Of a stretch of DNA of 14,563 nt, positions 1 through 9,507 are shown in pieces. The stretch is from Phoronis ovalis (lineage: Eukaryota; Phoronida; Phoronidae). The notes below the pieces were generated by a model. It worked only from the letters and a program-made list of their open reading frames with translations, did not search any database and was not told where the DNA came from. The stretch covers positions 1 to 14,563 of the forward strand of contig JAOXYB010022069.1 of NCBI GenBank assembly GCA_028565635.1. Reading direction: 5' to 3'. A program made the translations under genes and the position numbers. Each line of letters opens with the position of its first letter. Position 1 is the stretch's first letter.

Positions 1-248
1 GCACCCAGGATTTTTTTTTAAAGATTTCGCTCTGCCGGTGCCTTCAAAGGAACTATTTAGTGTAGTGCAACCTTATCGGGCAAAAGAATGCACAATAATC
101 GCTAGTATAATTTAAATTTTTTTGTTTCAACCCGGGAGTATCAAATAGTAAACTCAATATGCGGGATTAATTAGTTATTTTTATAATTGATTAGCCTTGA
201 AGATCAAAGATTTCGCTACTAAACAGGAACAGTGAAAACTTTCAATTG

Positions 249-348
249 CTAAAACGCCTGGTAGGTGTCGCCGCTTGCTTGGGCAAGTTTACATAACTTC
301 GGAGTTACGATAATGTCCAATCCCAGTCCCTCTGGGCTATCACCTGAC
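249..348 (-). other. Open frame resembling a terminal exon, minus strand
   Basis: Read on the minus strand, a run of seven T followed by AG (complement of 349-357) looks like a 3' splice acceptor. An open frame of about 33 codons follows and ends in TAG at 251-249. It contains PEGLGLDIIVTPKLCKLAQ and ends GDTYQAF. The frame extends a further 20 codons upstream without an ATG. No other exon of such a gene is visible, and upstream exons would have to overlap the TspO-like gene. It may be a repeat-derived fragment rather than a functional exon. Confidence 0.2.
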
Positions 349-349
349 C
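260..349. other. Cloverleaf-like structured island (possible ncRNA or SINE fossil)
   Basis: Three hairpins lie in a row: CTTGC/GCAAG (274-278 with 283-287), TAACT/AGTTA (294-298 with 303-307) and CCCAG/CTGGG (322-326 with 332-336). They are enclosed by an outer stem in which 260-267 (GGTAGGTG) pairs with 341-349 (CACCT, bulged G, ACC). The result is a closed four-way junction of about 90 nt in a GC-richer patch. It is not a canonical tRNA: the loops are 4-5 bases and no A/B-box or anticodon loop is evident. It could be a small structured RNA, a SINE remnant, or a palindromic repeat. The same DNA on the minus strand also reads as an open frame (see 249-348). Confidence 0.4.
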
Positions 350-525
350 TAAAAAAATTTATGTAAGTCTGAACACAATAGGCTGAATAACTACATATCC
401 GTGTGCACTAAGAATATTACACAAACGTTCAAGGAAGATTTCCTGGGAAGGCCGCCGCAAAAAGAGCAACACACGAAACGAATTTCGAATGTAACATAAT
501 TCATCATTCGCTAGTAAATTTCAAA

Positions 526-2169
526 ATGGAAAATAATTCAGGAACGAAAGAAAAACTACAGATGGAGGATGCGTCAGCGGTGTGTATTTTGTTGTAATTA
601 CCTAGGATTCGTTCATTGGCCTGTTTACTTTTACATATACATGCGTTTTACCTTACTTTGTCAAAACTTGATCTCGTCCTTATGTAGGCGAGAGGACTCT
701 CTCCTTTCTTAATTTACCAACTGTATTGAAATAACAATGATCGTATTTTTGTATTTCAGGATTTGAAAAGGAGCAAACACAAGCCTTGGTTTGTCGCTCT
801 GATAGCAGCAAACGTGGTCTGGTTTCTGATCGTCATGACTTTCAATTATTTGTCTTCTTCCCCTGTGGGAAATTCATCAGGTAAATTGTTACAGTGTTAT
901 CTTCATGGTACAATATTAGTATTATGTTATCTTCATGGTACAATATTAGTATTAGACCGCGCTCGACAGCAACAAGTTACAGTGTTATCTTCATAGTACA
1001 ATATTAGTATTAGACCGCGCTCGACAGCAACAAGTTATGAAAAATGAGATCACATTGTAATGTTTTATAAGTATGCAGTAGATTTCCGAGTAATGCTCCA
1101 CTGCATATACAAAATACTAGTTTGTAACGCTATGCAAATAACACTCCTCTAAAGAAGAAAATTTATCCGATCAGAGTGTCAGAAATCAGCATTTAGTAGC
1201 AGAGCATATCTTGGAATCTGCTCTAACTTGTATTCCTGATTATGTAAAGGAATAACAAACAAGTCTCATACAATTAACTAGGAATAGATATAAACTGTGT
1301 AGTTTGTTTCTTTTGTAGGTATTTTTCTTAACAACACTGGTGATGTATCAGACAGGTATTACGTTGAGATTACACCAGCAGGATGGACATTTTCAATTTG
1401 GGGTTTCATCTACACTTGGCAAATTATTTGGTTAGCATATGCTGTGGCTTCGATCTTCAGGAAAACACCAAATGGTGATTACATGTATTTGAACCCACTC
1501 GTGCATCCGCCAATTTTTTATATGATATATTTCATTAATTTATGTGTTAACATGTCATGGATCTTTCTGTTTGATAGGCAACTCATTGGTTGGTCTCTGC
1601 CTTTTGCAGCTTTAATGGCATTTACACTTTATTTAATGCTAATAATATCTCTTAGACGTCTCTTTCAAAATGGCGGATATATGTTAGAGCTTGGTATAAA
1701 AAAGGACATTTGGATGATCAGATTTTTTGTACAAAATGGACTAGCATTTTATGCTACATGGGTTACAATAGCAACGCTTTTAAATTTCGCCATAATGTTA
1801 ACATACAGATGTGACATTAATCAAAGTACAGCCTCGACCCTGGCCCTAGCTTTTGTAGCAGTTGAAGTCACGTCTTGGTCTATTTTGGATATGTTTGTAT
1901 TCGAAAAATACACAAGATATCTTTTTAGTCCTTATATTGTAGTAAATTTTGCACTAACAGGTAGTATTGCCAAAAACTACCAAGACCAAGCAACGAATTC
2001 TGTTATAAGCCTGATGCTAATTTCTATTTCTGGATTTGTGTTCATCGCAAAAATTGTTCTGTTATTTGTTAGGCATAAAACCCGCCCGCTATTTTCTAAC
2101 GCTGTGGAAAACATAAAGAATCAATCTGAAACTGTAGCAGGTATAAATTTCATTCAGCACGATGCTTAG
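526..2169 (+). CDS. TspO/MBR-superfamily multi-pass membrane protein
   Basis: Three coding exons, 526-579, 760-880 and 1319-2169, join in frame (introns phase 0 and phase 1, both GT-AG) to give 341 residues. The start at 526 sits in TTTCAAAATGG, a good animal start context. TspO-type signatures are visible: EITPAGWTFSIWGFIYTWQ at residues 75-93, NMSWIFLF at 136-143 (family pattern N..W..LF) and YATWVTIATLLN at 203-214 (family pattern Y.AWV..AT.LN). Hydrophobic stretches suggest about eight helices, near 28-49, 80-103, 121-144, 149-170, 195-220, 230-250, 262-275 and 285-310. Bacterial and mitochondrial TspO have five helices and about 160 residues, so this belongs to the longer animal/bacterial TspO-related group. 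Known TspO proteins bind porphyrins and sterols; the ligand and membrane location here are unknown. The C-terminal 30 residues are polar. The superfamily call is fairly sure; the function is not. Confidence 0.85.
888..1037. repeat. Nested tandem repeat in intron 2 of the TspO-like gene
   Basis: A 30-bp unit beginning TGTTATCTTCATGGTACAAT occurs at 895-924, 925-954 and 983-1012; the third copy carries one G-to-A change. Copies two and three are each followed by the same 25 bases (955-979 and 1013-1037, starting GACCGCGCTCGACAGC). A larger unit of 58 bp is therefore also duplicated. Two nested duplication events explain the structure. It lies just downstream of the intron 2 donor at 881. Confidence 0.9.
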
Positions 2170-2500
2170 GAGATATTAAGTTATAAATCAAAGTTTGTTG
2201 TTATAGCAAATGTAAATGATATATCATAAAACTGATGCATACGTGTATATACTTTTGTAAAAAAAATACTTGAAATGTGTTATGGTACTACTTTTATATA
2301 CTGTAGAGTACTGTATAGAATATATTATTCATTTTTTTTTTATCTAAAAGGTGTTTTTGTAAATTAGAATTGTTTTAATTTTAGATACTTAATTTTGTAA
2401 TCCTTAAATGTAATCTCACATAAGTTTTTTTGTTTTTGTAATCATTGCGTACGAATATAAAAAAGTACAAAAAAATTATTTTGTATTGTATATTGAATGT
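2170..2500 (+). other. Probable 3' untranslated region of the TspO-like gene
   Basis: This AT-rich sequence with long T and A runs follows the TAG at 2167-2169. No canonical AATAAA lies close to the stop. The nearest plausible poly(A) signal is the variant AATATA at 2454-2459, just before an A-rich stretch. The 3' end is an inference. Confidence 0.3.
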
Positions 2501-2927
2501 TCTTCACTGTCATGCGTAGTCATCCTGCTCATAACATACTCTTTATAATATGAGCAGTCTCTACTACCACTTCAGTGTTCAATCTTTCTGTAACACAAAT
2601 CCTGATACAGATTCTGATACGCGTGTTTTGCTTAAGTTAGTGCAGTAAGTACAGAGTGGGATGAGATTTCAAAATGCTTATTTCCCAGCCGTTGGTGCAT
2701 TTTTATTCCTCCGTTTCAACAGGTAATAATTAAGATAAGCCAAAGCATTTTGCAAAGACTGTAATTTTGAGTAAAGAAGCTATGCCTCATGCACCTTTCA
2801 CAAAAATTAATAATGGCGCTAAACCGCGCCTTGTTGTTCAGCGTAAATTCATTAGCATTTATCATCATCTGACAAATACCATCATATGACATGACTGCAG
2901 TTTCCCACTTAAACGCCGTGTCTCGTT
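2501..2927. other. Intergenic stretch upstream of the candidate TATA box
   Basis: No open frame or recognisable gene is present. A short GC-rich inverted motif, GGCGC (2815-2819) with GCGCC (2826-2830), stands out about 100 bp upstream of the TATA box and could be a promoter-proximal site. Nothing else is supported. Confidence 0.4.
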
Positions 2928-2933
2928 TATAAA
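2928..2933 (+). promoter_or_regulatory. Candidate TATA box for the heptad coiled-coil gene
   Basis: TATAAA within CGTTTATAAAGG predicts transcription starting near 2955-2962. That is about 40 bases before an ATG at 3001 that abuts a strong splice donor. The sequence match is good and the spacing is sensible. Such hexamers are common in AT-rich DNA, so support is only contextual. Confidence 0.35.
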
Positions 2934-3000
2934 GGAAAGTGACTGAAGCTGATTAACAAAATGGAGATATAAAATTAACTATGAAATAATATATTCTAAC

Positions 3001-3003
3001 ATG
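3001..3003 (+). other. Candidate first coding exon consisting of ATG only
   Basis: ATG at 3001-3003 (context CTAACATG, A at -3) is followed directly by GTAAGTAT, a near-ideal 5' splice site. Splicing to the acceptor before 4651 would place the ATG in phase 0 with the open exon and give a protein starting MTAERITGSG. Two tiny upstream ORFs (ATG at 2961 and 2981, each stopping within a few codons) lie in the presumed leader. Other first exons within 2200-4650 cannot be excluded. Confidence 0.42.
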
Positions 3004-4650
3004 GTAAGTATACGTTCATGTATGTAATTATGCTATTTAAGTATTTCCCACTCTCCAGTGTCACCCTAAATTGTATTTTAGCTTTATCGTTTTAGTGGAA
3101 AAAATGTTTAGGAAAGTTTCTTGTCTCGCAAATCACCGTTTTAAATTTTCCATTACCGACAATAAACATTTAGTGAAATCGCTCCACATGAATATATATA
3201 TATATAAATACGTTTGTATCCCATTGCTCTTAATAACCTTTATAGGCTCTGACTAAAAATAGTGCCAATTATGATCGCCTGTGAACACATCCTTTCAGGT
3301 ATTTATGATGTGTATAAATATCGAATTCGAACCCCTGTACACACCCATTGCAATGGTCTCAACCAATTATCTCTGCTTGGTTAATCTTCGTAACACAAAA
3401 ATATATGATTTGTTTATGAAGTATAGTCTTACTCAAATACGTAGTACATTTACACATTTACGTGTATTTCTTAAAATATTTGTTATTTATATTTGTTTTG
3501 TTAATATAAGTTTCGAGCAAATTCAGCCAAAAAATGTGTTTTGAATGGTCACAACTCTTCGAAGGGAAGGAACTAGCTCCACGCTCGCACCCCAAATGAA
3601 ACTTTTTCAACCATTGTCTTAAAGGCTGATTTGAATAGATTATTAGTTAAACGCAAATCATGTTATTTATGATGAGGAATTGTACATGCTTTCCAACATG
3701 TATATTTGTACACAATGCGTTCTGACAAGTTTTACAAGAAACAAAATGTTAGTTATTAATGGTGTGATTATACATCTACATGTTTTGTGCTTACCTGCTG
3801 AGATAATAGGTTGACAGCACCATTGTATTGTATGACTCAGTGCTACCGGGGGGGGTTTTTTCGTAACTACGCCCTTCCTAAAAGACTATCCTGCGGCGCC
3901 TTTTCGGAAACATTTCGAAAGAATCATGCCCCATGGACGATCTTTAATACCGGAAAAAACATTACAATAACAACCAAAGTTGATTAGTTCCTTTTGGAAA
4001 ATTTTGTGATCGATGTATGCTACTAAATAAAAGCGCGCATCATATTTCTAAGAATGTAAACCGGTAGTAAACCGGTAGTATACATTGGTTTTAATAAAAT
4101 AGGTACAGAAAATACTGATCACTTCGTTTATATTATAGCGTGACGTGGTACATTATGCTCTGTTGCTACACGATTAAACTGAGTCTACATGTCAGCAATA
4201 ATTTCCGAAGTTCGCCCCTTTCCGAAAGAATGCCCCCGGGCGTTTTTTCGTGATCGGCAACTGAAAGAACCCGTAAAAAGGACCATTTTCCGATAGTTTG
4301 CCCAGGCGTAGTTACGGTACACATGAGGATACTATGAGCTACCATTGGCTATAGGAAACTTATAACAGGGATTTGCAAAATAGGAACTTTTCAAAAAAAA
4401 TTGACATTTTTAAAATTTTAATATTTGAAATCATGTTAATTCATGTTGATATAAAAAAATATTTCAACATTTTTTGCACTTAATCGCTAAAAGTGATATA
4501 CGTTTTTCAGGATAAGTGGGATATATATTTTGTAAAGAAATTATGCCATTTTGTATGTATGCTTCGAACCCGGCTTTGGAGTAGTAACAATTTGTAATTT
4601 ATATAATTTCTGTTATCTATTTACTACAGTCGCATTTAAATCCATTTTAG
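3004..4650 (+). other. Proposed intron 1 of the heptad coiled-coil gene
   Basis: The stretch runs from a GTAAGT donor to CCATTTTAG immediately before 4651. It holds an AT dinucleotide run near 3190-3206, two short hydrophobic open frames (3071-3256 and 3281-3544) with no recognisable domain that I do not regard as genes, an 11-bp tandem duplication (GTAAACCGGTA at 4056-4066 and 4067-4077) and the inverted-repeat element at 3844-4319. Confidence 0.4.
3844..4319. mobile_element. Decayed non-autonomous inverted-repeat element (MITE-like)
   Basis: CGTAACTACGCC at 3862-3873 is matched by its exact reverse complement GGCGTAGTTACG at 4305-4316. Weaker complementarity continues inward for several dozen bases; ACTATC and CCTTTT..CGG recur on both arms in the same order. 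Both outer edges read TACCG inward, giving possible TA target duplications at 3844-3845 and 4318-4319. The left arm carries an extra G/T-rich insertion of about 13 bases (near 3849-3861). The ends are GC-richer than the AT-rich interior, and no transposase frame is present. A TA-targeting element such as a Tc1/mariner-type MITE is a plausible class, but this is inference. Confidence 0.5.
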
Positions 4651-7600
4651 ACTGCTGAGAGAATAACTGGAAGCGGAACGGGTGATACAGGCGATGTATT
4701 ACAAAAACTATTACCAGAAAATACAGTCCCATCCTTCGAACTATCAGACAAGCAGCTTCTAAGTAATTTTGAAGAAGAATCTGTACAGTTAGATATTTTA
4801 ATAAATAAGGTATTGAAGGGGGCCAAATTAACAGAAAACTATAAATTTGAAGATAATCAAGCAGGATGCACAATTGCACAAAAAACTGCACCTGATCAGA
4901 ATTCAAACAATTCATCAGGCCTCTGTTTAGATGAAACTTTAGAAAACAGAAATTATGAAGATAGCGATAATCTTATCTTGAAGCCTGAATTTCAAAAATG
5001 TGTTTCCCAAACCACTGGCGATACTTCACATGAACAATTAAAAAGTACTAATTTCAAAATGGCGACCAGTGCAAGCAAAGGAACGGGAATTACAAATAAT
5101 ACTGATATCAGCAGTGTTATTAGAGAACAAGCTGTGGAAATTTCTAGAAAAACTATCGAGGCTGTTGTAGGACAGTTTGTATCGTCGCTTGAGGAGCCTC
5201 ACTTTGAATCTGCAGATTTTTGTAGCAAGAACAATGTGGACCCAAATACTATATGCGGTAATGGAGAAGACATGATCAAACATTTTCCGTTCGAAACGGT
5301 TACATTTGAAAATGACAAACTTGAATTTAGTAGTACTATGAAATTTAGTGACAATTTGAAAGAAGCAAATAACGTCTTCATTTCTGGAACAAATCCTGTT
5401 GACCTGTCAAATACAGTAAGAATTATGTGCAGTACATGTGACAAAATAGAACCATACGAACAGTTTTCTAAACAAAATCCCACTCCATTTAAATTTCGCA
5501 TCAAAACTGAGAATACGCAAGGTACGAATAAACAAGGTACCCGTCGAATCATTCAGATAAGCCCTCGAAAACCAAACGGAAATGTGGAAGAGTCTGTTGC
5601 ATTGCAACGAGTAGAATCTATCGCGAAAAAAGTTGCGGCGATGCGAATGCAAAGAGAAAAAGAAAAACAAAACAAACTTGAACAACGTAACCAAAAATAT
5701 CTCCAAGATGAAGTATTCAACATTGACAACGAACCTGGAATCAAAGTGGCCAGAGAACCGATAGAAATCGATGCAGACGACGAAGCATCTTTTAATGAAG
5801 GTCATGAAGACATGTATGGGGGTTTCCGCAGATTTAAACAACCAACTGAAGAAACATTGAGAATGAATCTGCATGATTATAAACTTATTCCATTCGGTAG
5901 GTTTCGTATACTTAAAAAAGTACATTTACAGCAACAATAACATCAATGGTAATATATTTGCGGTTACAGTATAGAACCGGTATCTTATAAAAATATGACT
6001 ATTTTCAGCACAAGTTGGTAATCTGGCGTCGTATTTACAAGATACGCAAAAGAAAAACAGTGAAATTAATGAAGAAAAAGAAGTCGTAGAAAAGAGAAAA
6101 GGTAAAACAGAACACGGAGAATTTATAGTAGGAAATAATGAGAAAGCCAGTGTTTCTGTATTATAATATAGTGAAGTAATAGTAGTAAAGTCTGTTTCGG
6201 ACCATATTTGGCCCATCAGGCCAGGGCTTATACCGGTTTCAGTAGCATTAAGCGACTCACAGTATTATAATATAGCTTGCCGTCTAGATGTGTTACATCT
6301 TTAGCGAGAAACTAGCATACTTTTGAAATAAACAAGAAAAATTTAAAATAATATTTTAAGTGTTTGTTGAGGTATTATAAGCACTCTTCTATTTGTCTCT
6401 AGGAAAGAATAAGATAAATGAAGGTTCGCCTTATAAGGAAGTTAGCAGTGATGTTTCTTCGGCAGCAAACATTTCAAATCGATATTTTCCACCAGTCTCG
6501 AAACACGAAGAATCACGTATAGCCACAAGAATGAAAAGAAGCAGACGGCCAAAAGATAGGGTGCAACGACTTCAAAACCAACGTGATGCTAAAAGTAGGA
6601 ATGTAAAGAATTATGGAGAAGCTACAATATTTAAAATGCAAGGGCCTGATGAGGCATTCCAACAAGTGCTTGTCATACCATTATCCAAATATCAGTGAGT
6701 ATTATATCATTTCTTTCATTTTACCATCGCTATTACTACCTACAATGGTTATGTCCCATTTGTAGAGAGTCTCCAACGAATAGAAAACTCTTTGGTATAG
6801 GTCCTATTTGACTACAAAAGTAGACATGTTTTCCACGTAGAGAGATGAGACATCAATTGAAACGCTTGTAAAAGATCGATAGAAATAAACTAAAAGGTCC
6901 GAACTTCTTTGTTGAAAAATACGGCATAGGTGAGTACCAGTTAGATTTTTTTCTAAATTGAAAGGCACACGTGCTTTATAAAACTCTCGTTTTATAGGCT
7001 ATTGCTTTTATTTCTTGTAGGGAAACTTTAGATGGTCATGTGCGTACTTACAAAGAAAATTTAGAAAGAAAGTATACGCATGCGCATGCTTTACTGCATT
7101 CAGCTAAAATGGAATCCATAAGAAACGTAGTAATAAAAGATGGTAGTATAGTATATTATATTATAATTTAATTTAATTTGAAACCTTGTTTTTAGAATAA
7201 TTTTAAATTAAGAAATACATGATTGAATCGGCAGCTATAAAATATTAATCTTATAGAATATGCATTCACAGACGAAATATTGAATCAGCAATTGCAAGGT
7301 CGTTCAGTCTCACAATAAAAACTGATTAGTTTTGGAGATTGCCCAATGATTAGTAAATAGAACTTGGGGAATATTGTAATACATGCACAAATTATGCTAC
7401 TCGCGCGACGAGCACCCTCACAAAAAGTATCCTATTATTCGGTAAATGTTACCTTATTTGTTATGGTACGCTGTTTCTTGTCAACTTAGTTTAAACAATA
7501 GCAAAATAATCTTTATGATATGATATGGTGCCGATAATGATCAGGTGTAAGACAGCCACTAAACATGTGGTACCAACGCTGTTATATAAAGTGGATACAA

Positions 7601-9385
7601 AATGAAAGAAGTCATAATTTCTAGTGCTAATTATTTATCGAAAATTGATGGGCGTTTATCAGACAGGTCGTAACAATTGATTTCCGAAATTTCCACCAGG
7701 AGGTCTCCAGTCGAAATACTACAGCAAAAAAATTGATTGTTAATTGGTGAATCGAGAGTGTGTATGACACATACTTATTTTGATTTGATTTGTGACAGAA
7801 TCTAAATTTCAAATACATGTTAGATTCATTATATATTAAACAATTAAGTGTGTCCGATTACTGTCTGTAACTACCTTGTCAGCATCAGAAAACAATAACT
7901 TAAATACTATTTAAATATACAGTTAATATACAAAAAGTGCCTAATAAAACGTATAAAGAACTTATTTTATAATTTTCAGAGGAAATTAGGGCGTTGGAGA
8001 GAGAATATGAAAATCTTCATTGCGAGGCAGCCAGACTGAAAGCTGAAATCCATGCATTGCATGAAGAGGTATGACACGTACAGTTCGTATTCTATCGATG
8101 ATATTTTTTTATTTTTTTTGCTCTACTCTTGTGCGTGTAAAGCTGCTCTTGCTCATGAAACGACGCTAGAATATTATAGTTATTGATATCCCCGAAACGT
8201 TTCGGTTACTTTTATTTAGTTGCTTGTTTCAAACACAAAGACCGGACAAAAATATGTTTTTCTAAGTATTTCATCTAAATCTATATGTAGATACATATTA
8301 TTTGTTTCACCTTTGCTACTGTTTTCAATTAAGTACGATCCTGTGGTATTATGTCCTGACTGGGACTAACATAACTAAGTGACCCTGTAGTATTGTCGTG
8401 TGTGGTACTATGCCCTGATTGAGCCGGGGAAAGTGTACAATTTATTGATACATATAGCTATATGTGAAATAAAATAATGATACCATGCACGGAGTCGCAT
8501 CTTGTCCAAAATCACGATAGTTAGGTAAAAGTTTCTTGAGGTAAAGTTTTACGGAGCAGTCATCCTTATCCTTATCTTGCTAGTCCATCATTAATACCTT
8601 AACTAACGCTAATTAACATGCATCTCCTCGTGTAAGATAATGAAAAAACATTGTCTATTGCAATTTTACGACGTTTATTACTGGCATCATGCATTTGTTG
8701 TTGTTTAACAACCAGTATACAGACTGAAAGTACACAATAAATATCGTAACAACATTTGCACGTGGTCATGATTTTTAGTGATTAGAAAATTAGAAAACGT
8801 GTAATGGTGCTGTAAGGAACTGGTAGAATTTGCAACTTAGCTAGATGGTAAATTAAGCCCAAGTCTAACACTATTTAATCCTTTAATTTACTGGAACACA
8901 ATCGGGATATTTTATTACTGTCTTTCCTCACTCACCGTACGTTAAATGCCAACAATGTAGGACAATCGTTTTCAGTATATTGTTTTTGCCATTTCGTTAT
9001 ATTCTTGAATGAACGTCATAAGTAAGGATGTCATCATTATTGTGCGATATCCACGAAAGTGTCATACAATAATTGTTGCTATTGATAAGCAACAGACACG
9101 TTTGGAAAGCGGATAAATATACTTAACAAAATGCAAAAGTAAACATGTCCAGAAATAGTGATGGTTCACTATGAAAAAGGAACTTACATGTGTAAAATAG
9201 GTGCATAGTATCACTGCTCTTTTCTCTTCAAAAGTTTAAGCTGCTTGCATTAATTTTAGCTCGAGGCAACAAAGATCGGGAAAAGGAGACGGCGACAAGC
9301 TAAGAAGCAACGACGACGATCTATCCAAGTTGAAAAAGGAGAAATCGCAGACGATGATTATAATGAAGACAGCTTAAAGGAGTGA
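4651..9385 (+). CDS. Unrecognised nuclear-type protein with C-terminal heptad coiled coil
   Basis: Six exons join in a single frame: 4651-5896, 6009-6101, 6403-6694, 7021-7142, 7980-8068 and 9260-9385, ending in TGA. All introns are GT-AG with phases 1, 1, 2, 1, 0. They total 1968 nt, or 655 residues without the start codon (numbering from Thr at 4651). The N-terminal 300 residues are polar, low in hydrophobics and probably disordered. A lysine/arginine/glutamate helix-like stretch lies near 323-350 and an acidic patch (IEIDADDEASF) near 370-380. A basic segment (RMKRSRRPKDRVQRL) lies near 490-505. Residues about 585-620 form a clean 4-3-4-3 heptad with L, Y, L, A, L, I, L, L at core positions. 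A basic tail KRRRRQAKKQRRR at 622-634 could be a nuclear localisation signal. I do not recognise the family. An in-frame ATGGCG at 5059 could act as an alternative start and would give 519 residues. Confidence 0.75.
7143..7979 (+). other. Intron of the heptad gene with no other content
   Basis: This 837-bp phase 1 intron runs from GTAGTA to ATTTTCAG. A short palindromic patch, CTCG/CGAG, sits near 7400-7412. A 63-codon minus-strand frame (7818-7627) has no recognisable features. I see nothing else in it. Confidence 0.6.
8069..9259 (+). other. Last and longest intron of the gene body, heptad gene
   Basis: This 1191-bp phase 0 intron starts GTATGA and ends TAATTTTAG. It contains an imperfect duplication: TGTGGTATTATGTCCTGACT at 8342-8361 recurs with four differences at 8401-8420, 59 bp downstream. 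Nothing else resembling a gene, RNA or transposon was seen. Confidence 0.6.
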
Positions 9386-9501
9386 CCTTTAAAAAGTCAA
9401 ATATTAAAAAAAAATCGATTTAAGTTTATAATTACTAATATGGGGTGACAAAAATGTTTTCTTGGAAATAGCGCGAAGGAATGAGATATTTTTTAAGTTA
9501 A

Positions 9502-9507
9502 AATAAA
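9502..9507 (+). terminator. Poly(A) signal AATAAA of the heptad coiled-coil gene
   Basis: A canonical AATAAA lies about 115 bases after the TGA at 9383-9385, in AT-rich sequence and on the correct strand. It is the first such hexamer after the stop, implying a short 3' untranslated region. Confidence 0.55.

Larger units (their letters stand above)
1..525. other. Upstream flank of the TspO-like gene
   Basis: No convincing gene was found here. The stretch is AT-rich except for an island at about 249-349, which is annotated separately. A 12-base direct repeat, AAAGATTTCGCT, occurs at 20-31 and 206-217. The last few dozen bases before 526 must hold the 5' untranslated region of the TspO-like gene, but no clear TATA box or splice acceptor marks its start. 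A core promoter is therefore not called. Confidence 0.5.

Noticed and set aside
260-349. Canonical tRNA gene
   Set aside because: The cloverleaf-like pairing has 4-5 base loops, no T-loop TTCGANNCC pattern and no 7-base anticodon loop on either strand.
3071-3544. Two short plus-strand open frames as genes
   Set aside because: Low-complexity AT-rich translation with no domain or splice support; the first starts at a non-ATG codon.
4613-6216. Several minus-strand open frames opposite the large exon
   Set aside because: They mirror the codon pattern of the supported plus-strand exons and have no recognisable protein features.
6520-8068. bZIP transcription factor
   Set aside because: The basic segment is about 90 residues from the heptad coil, whereas a bZIP needs the basic region directly contiguous with the zipper; the second basic run follows the coil instead of preceding it.
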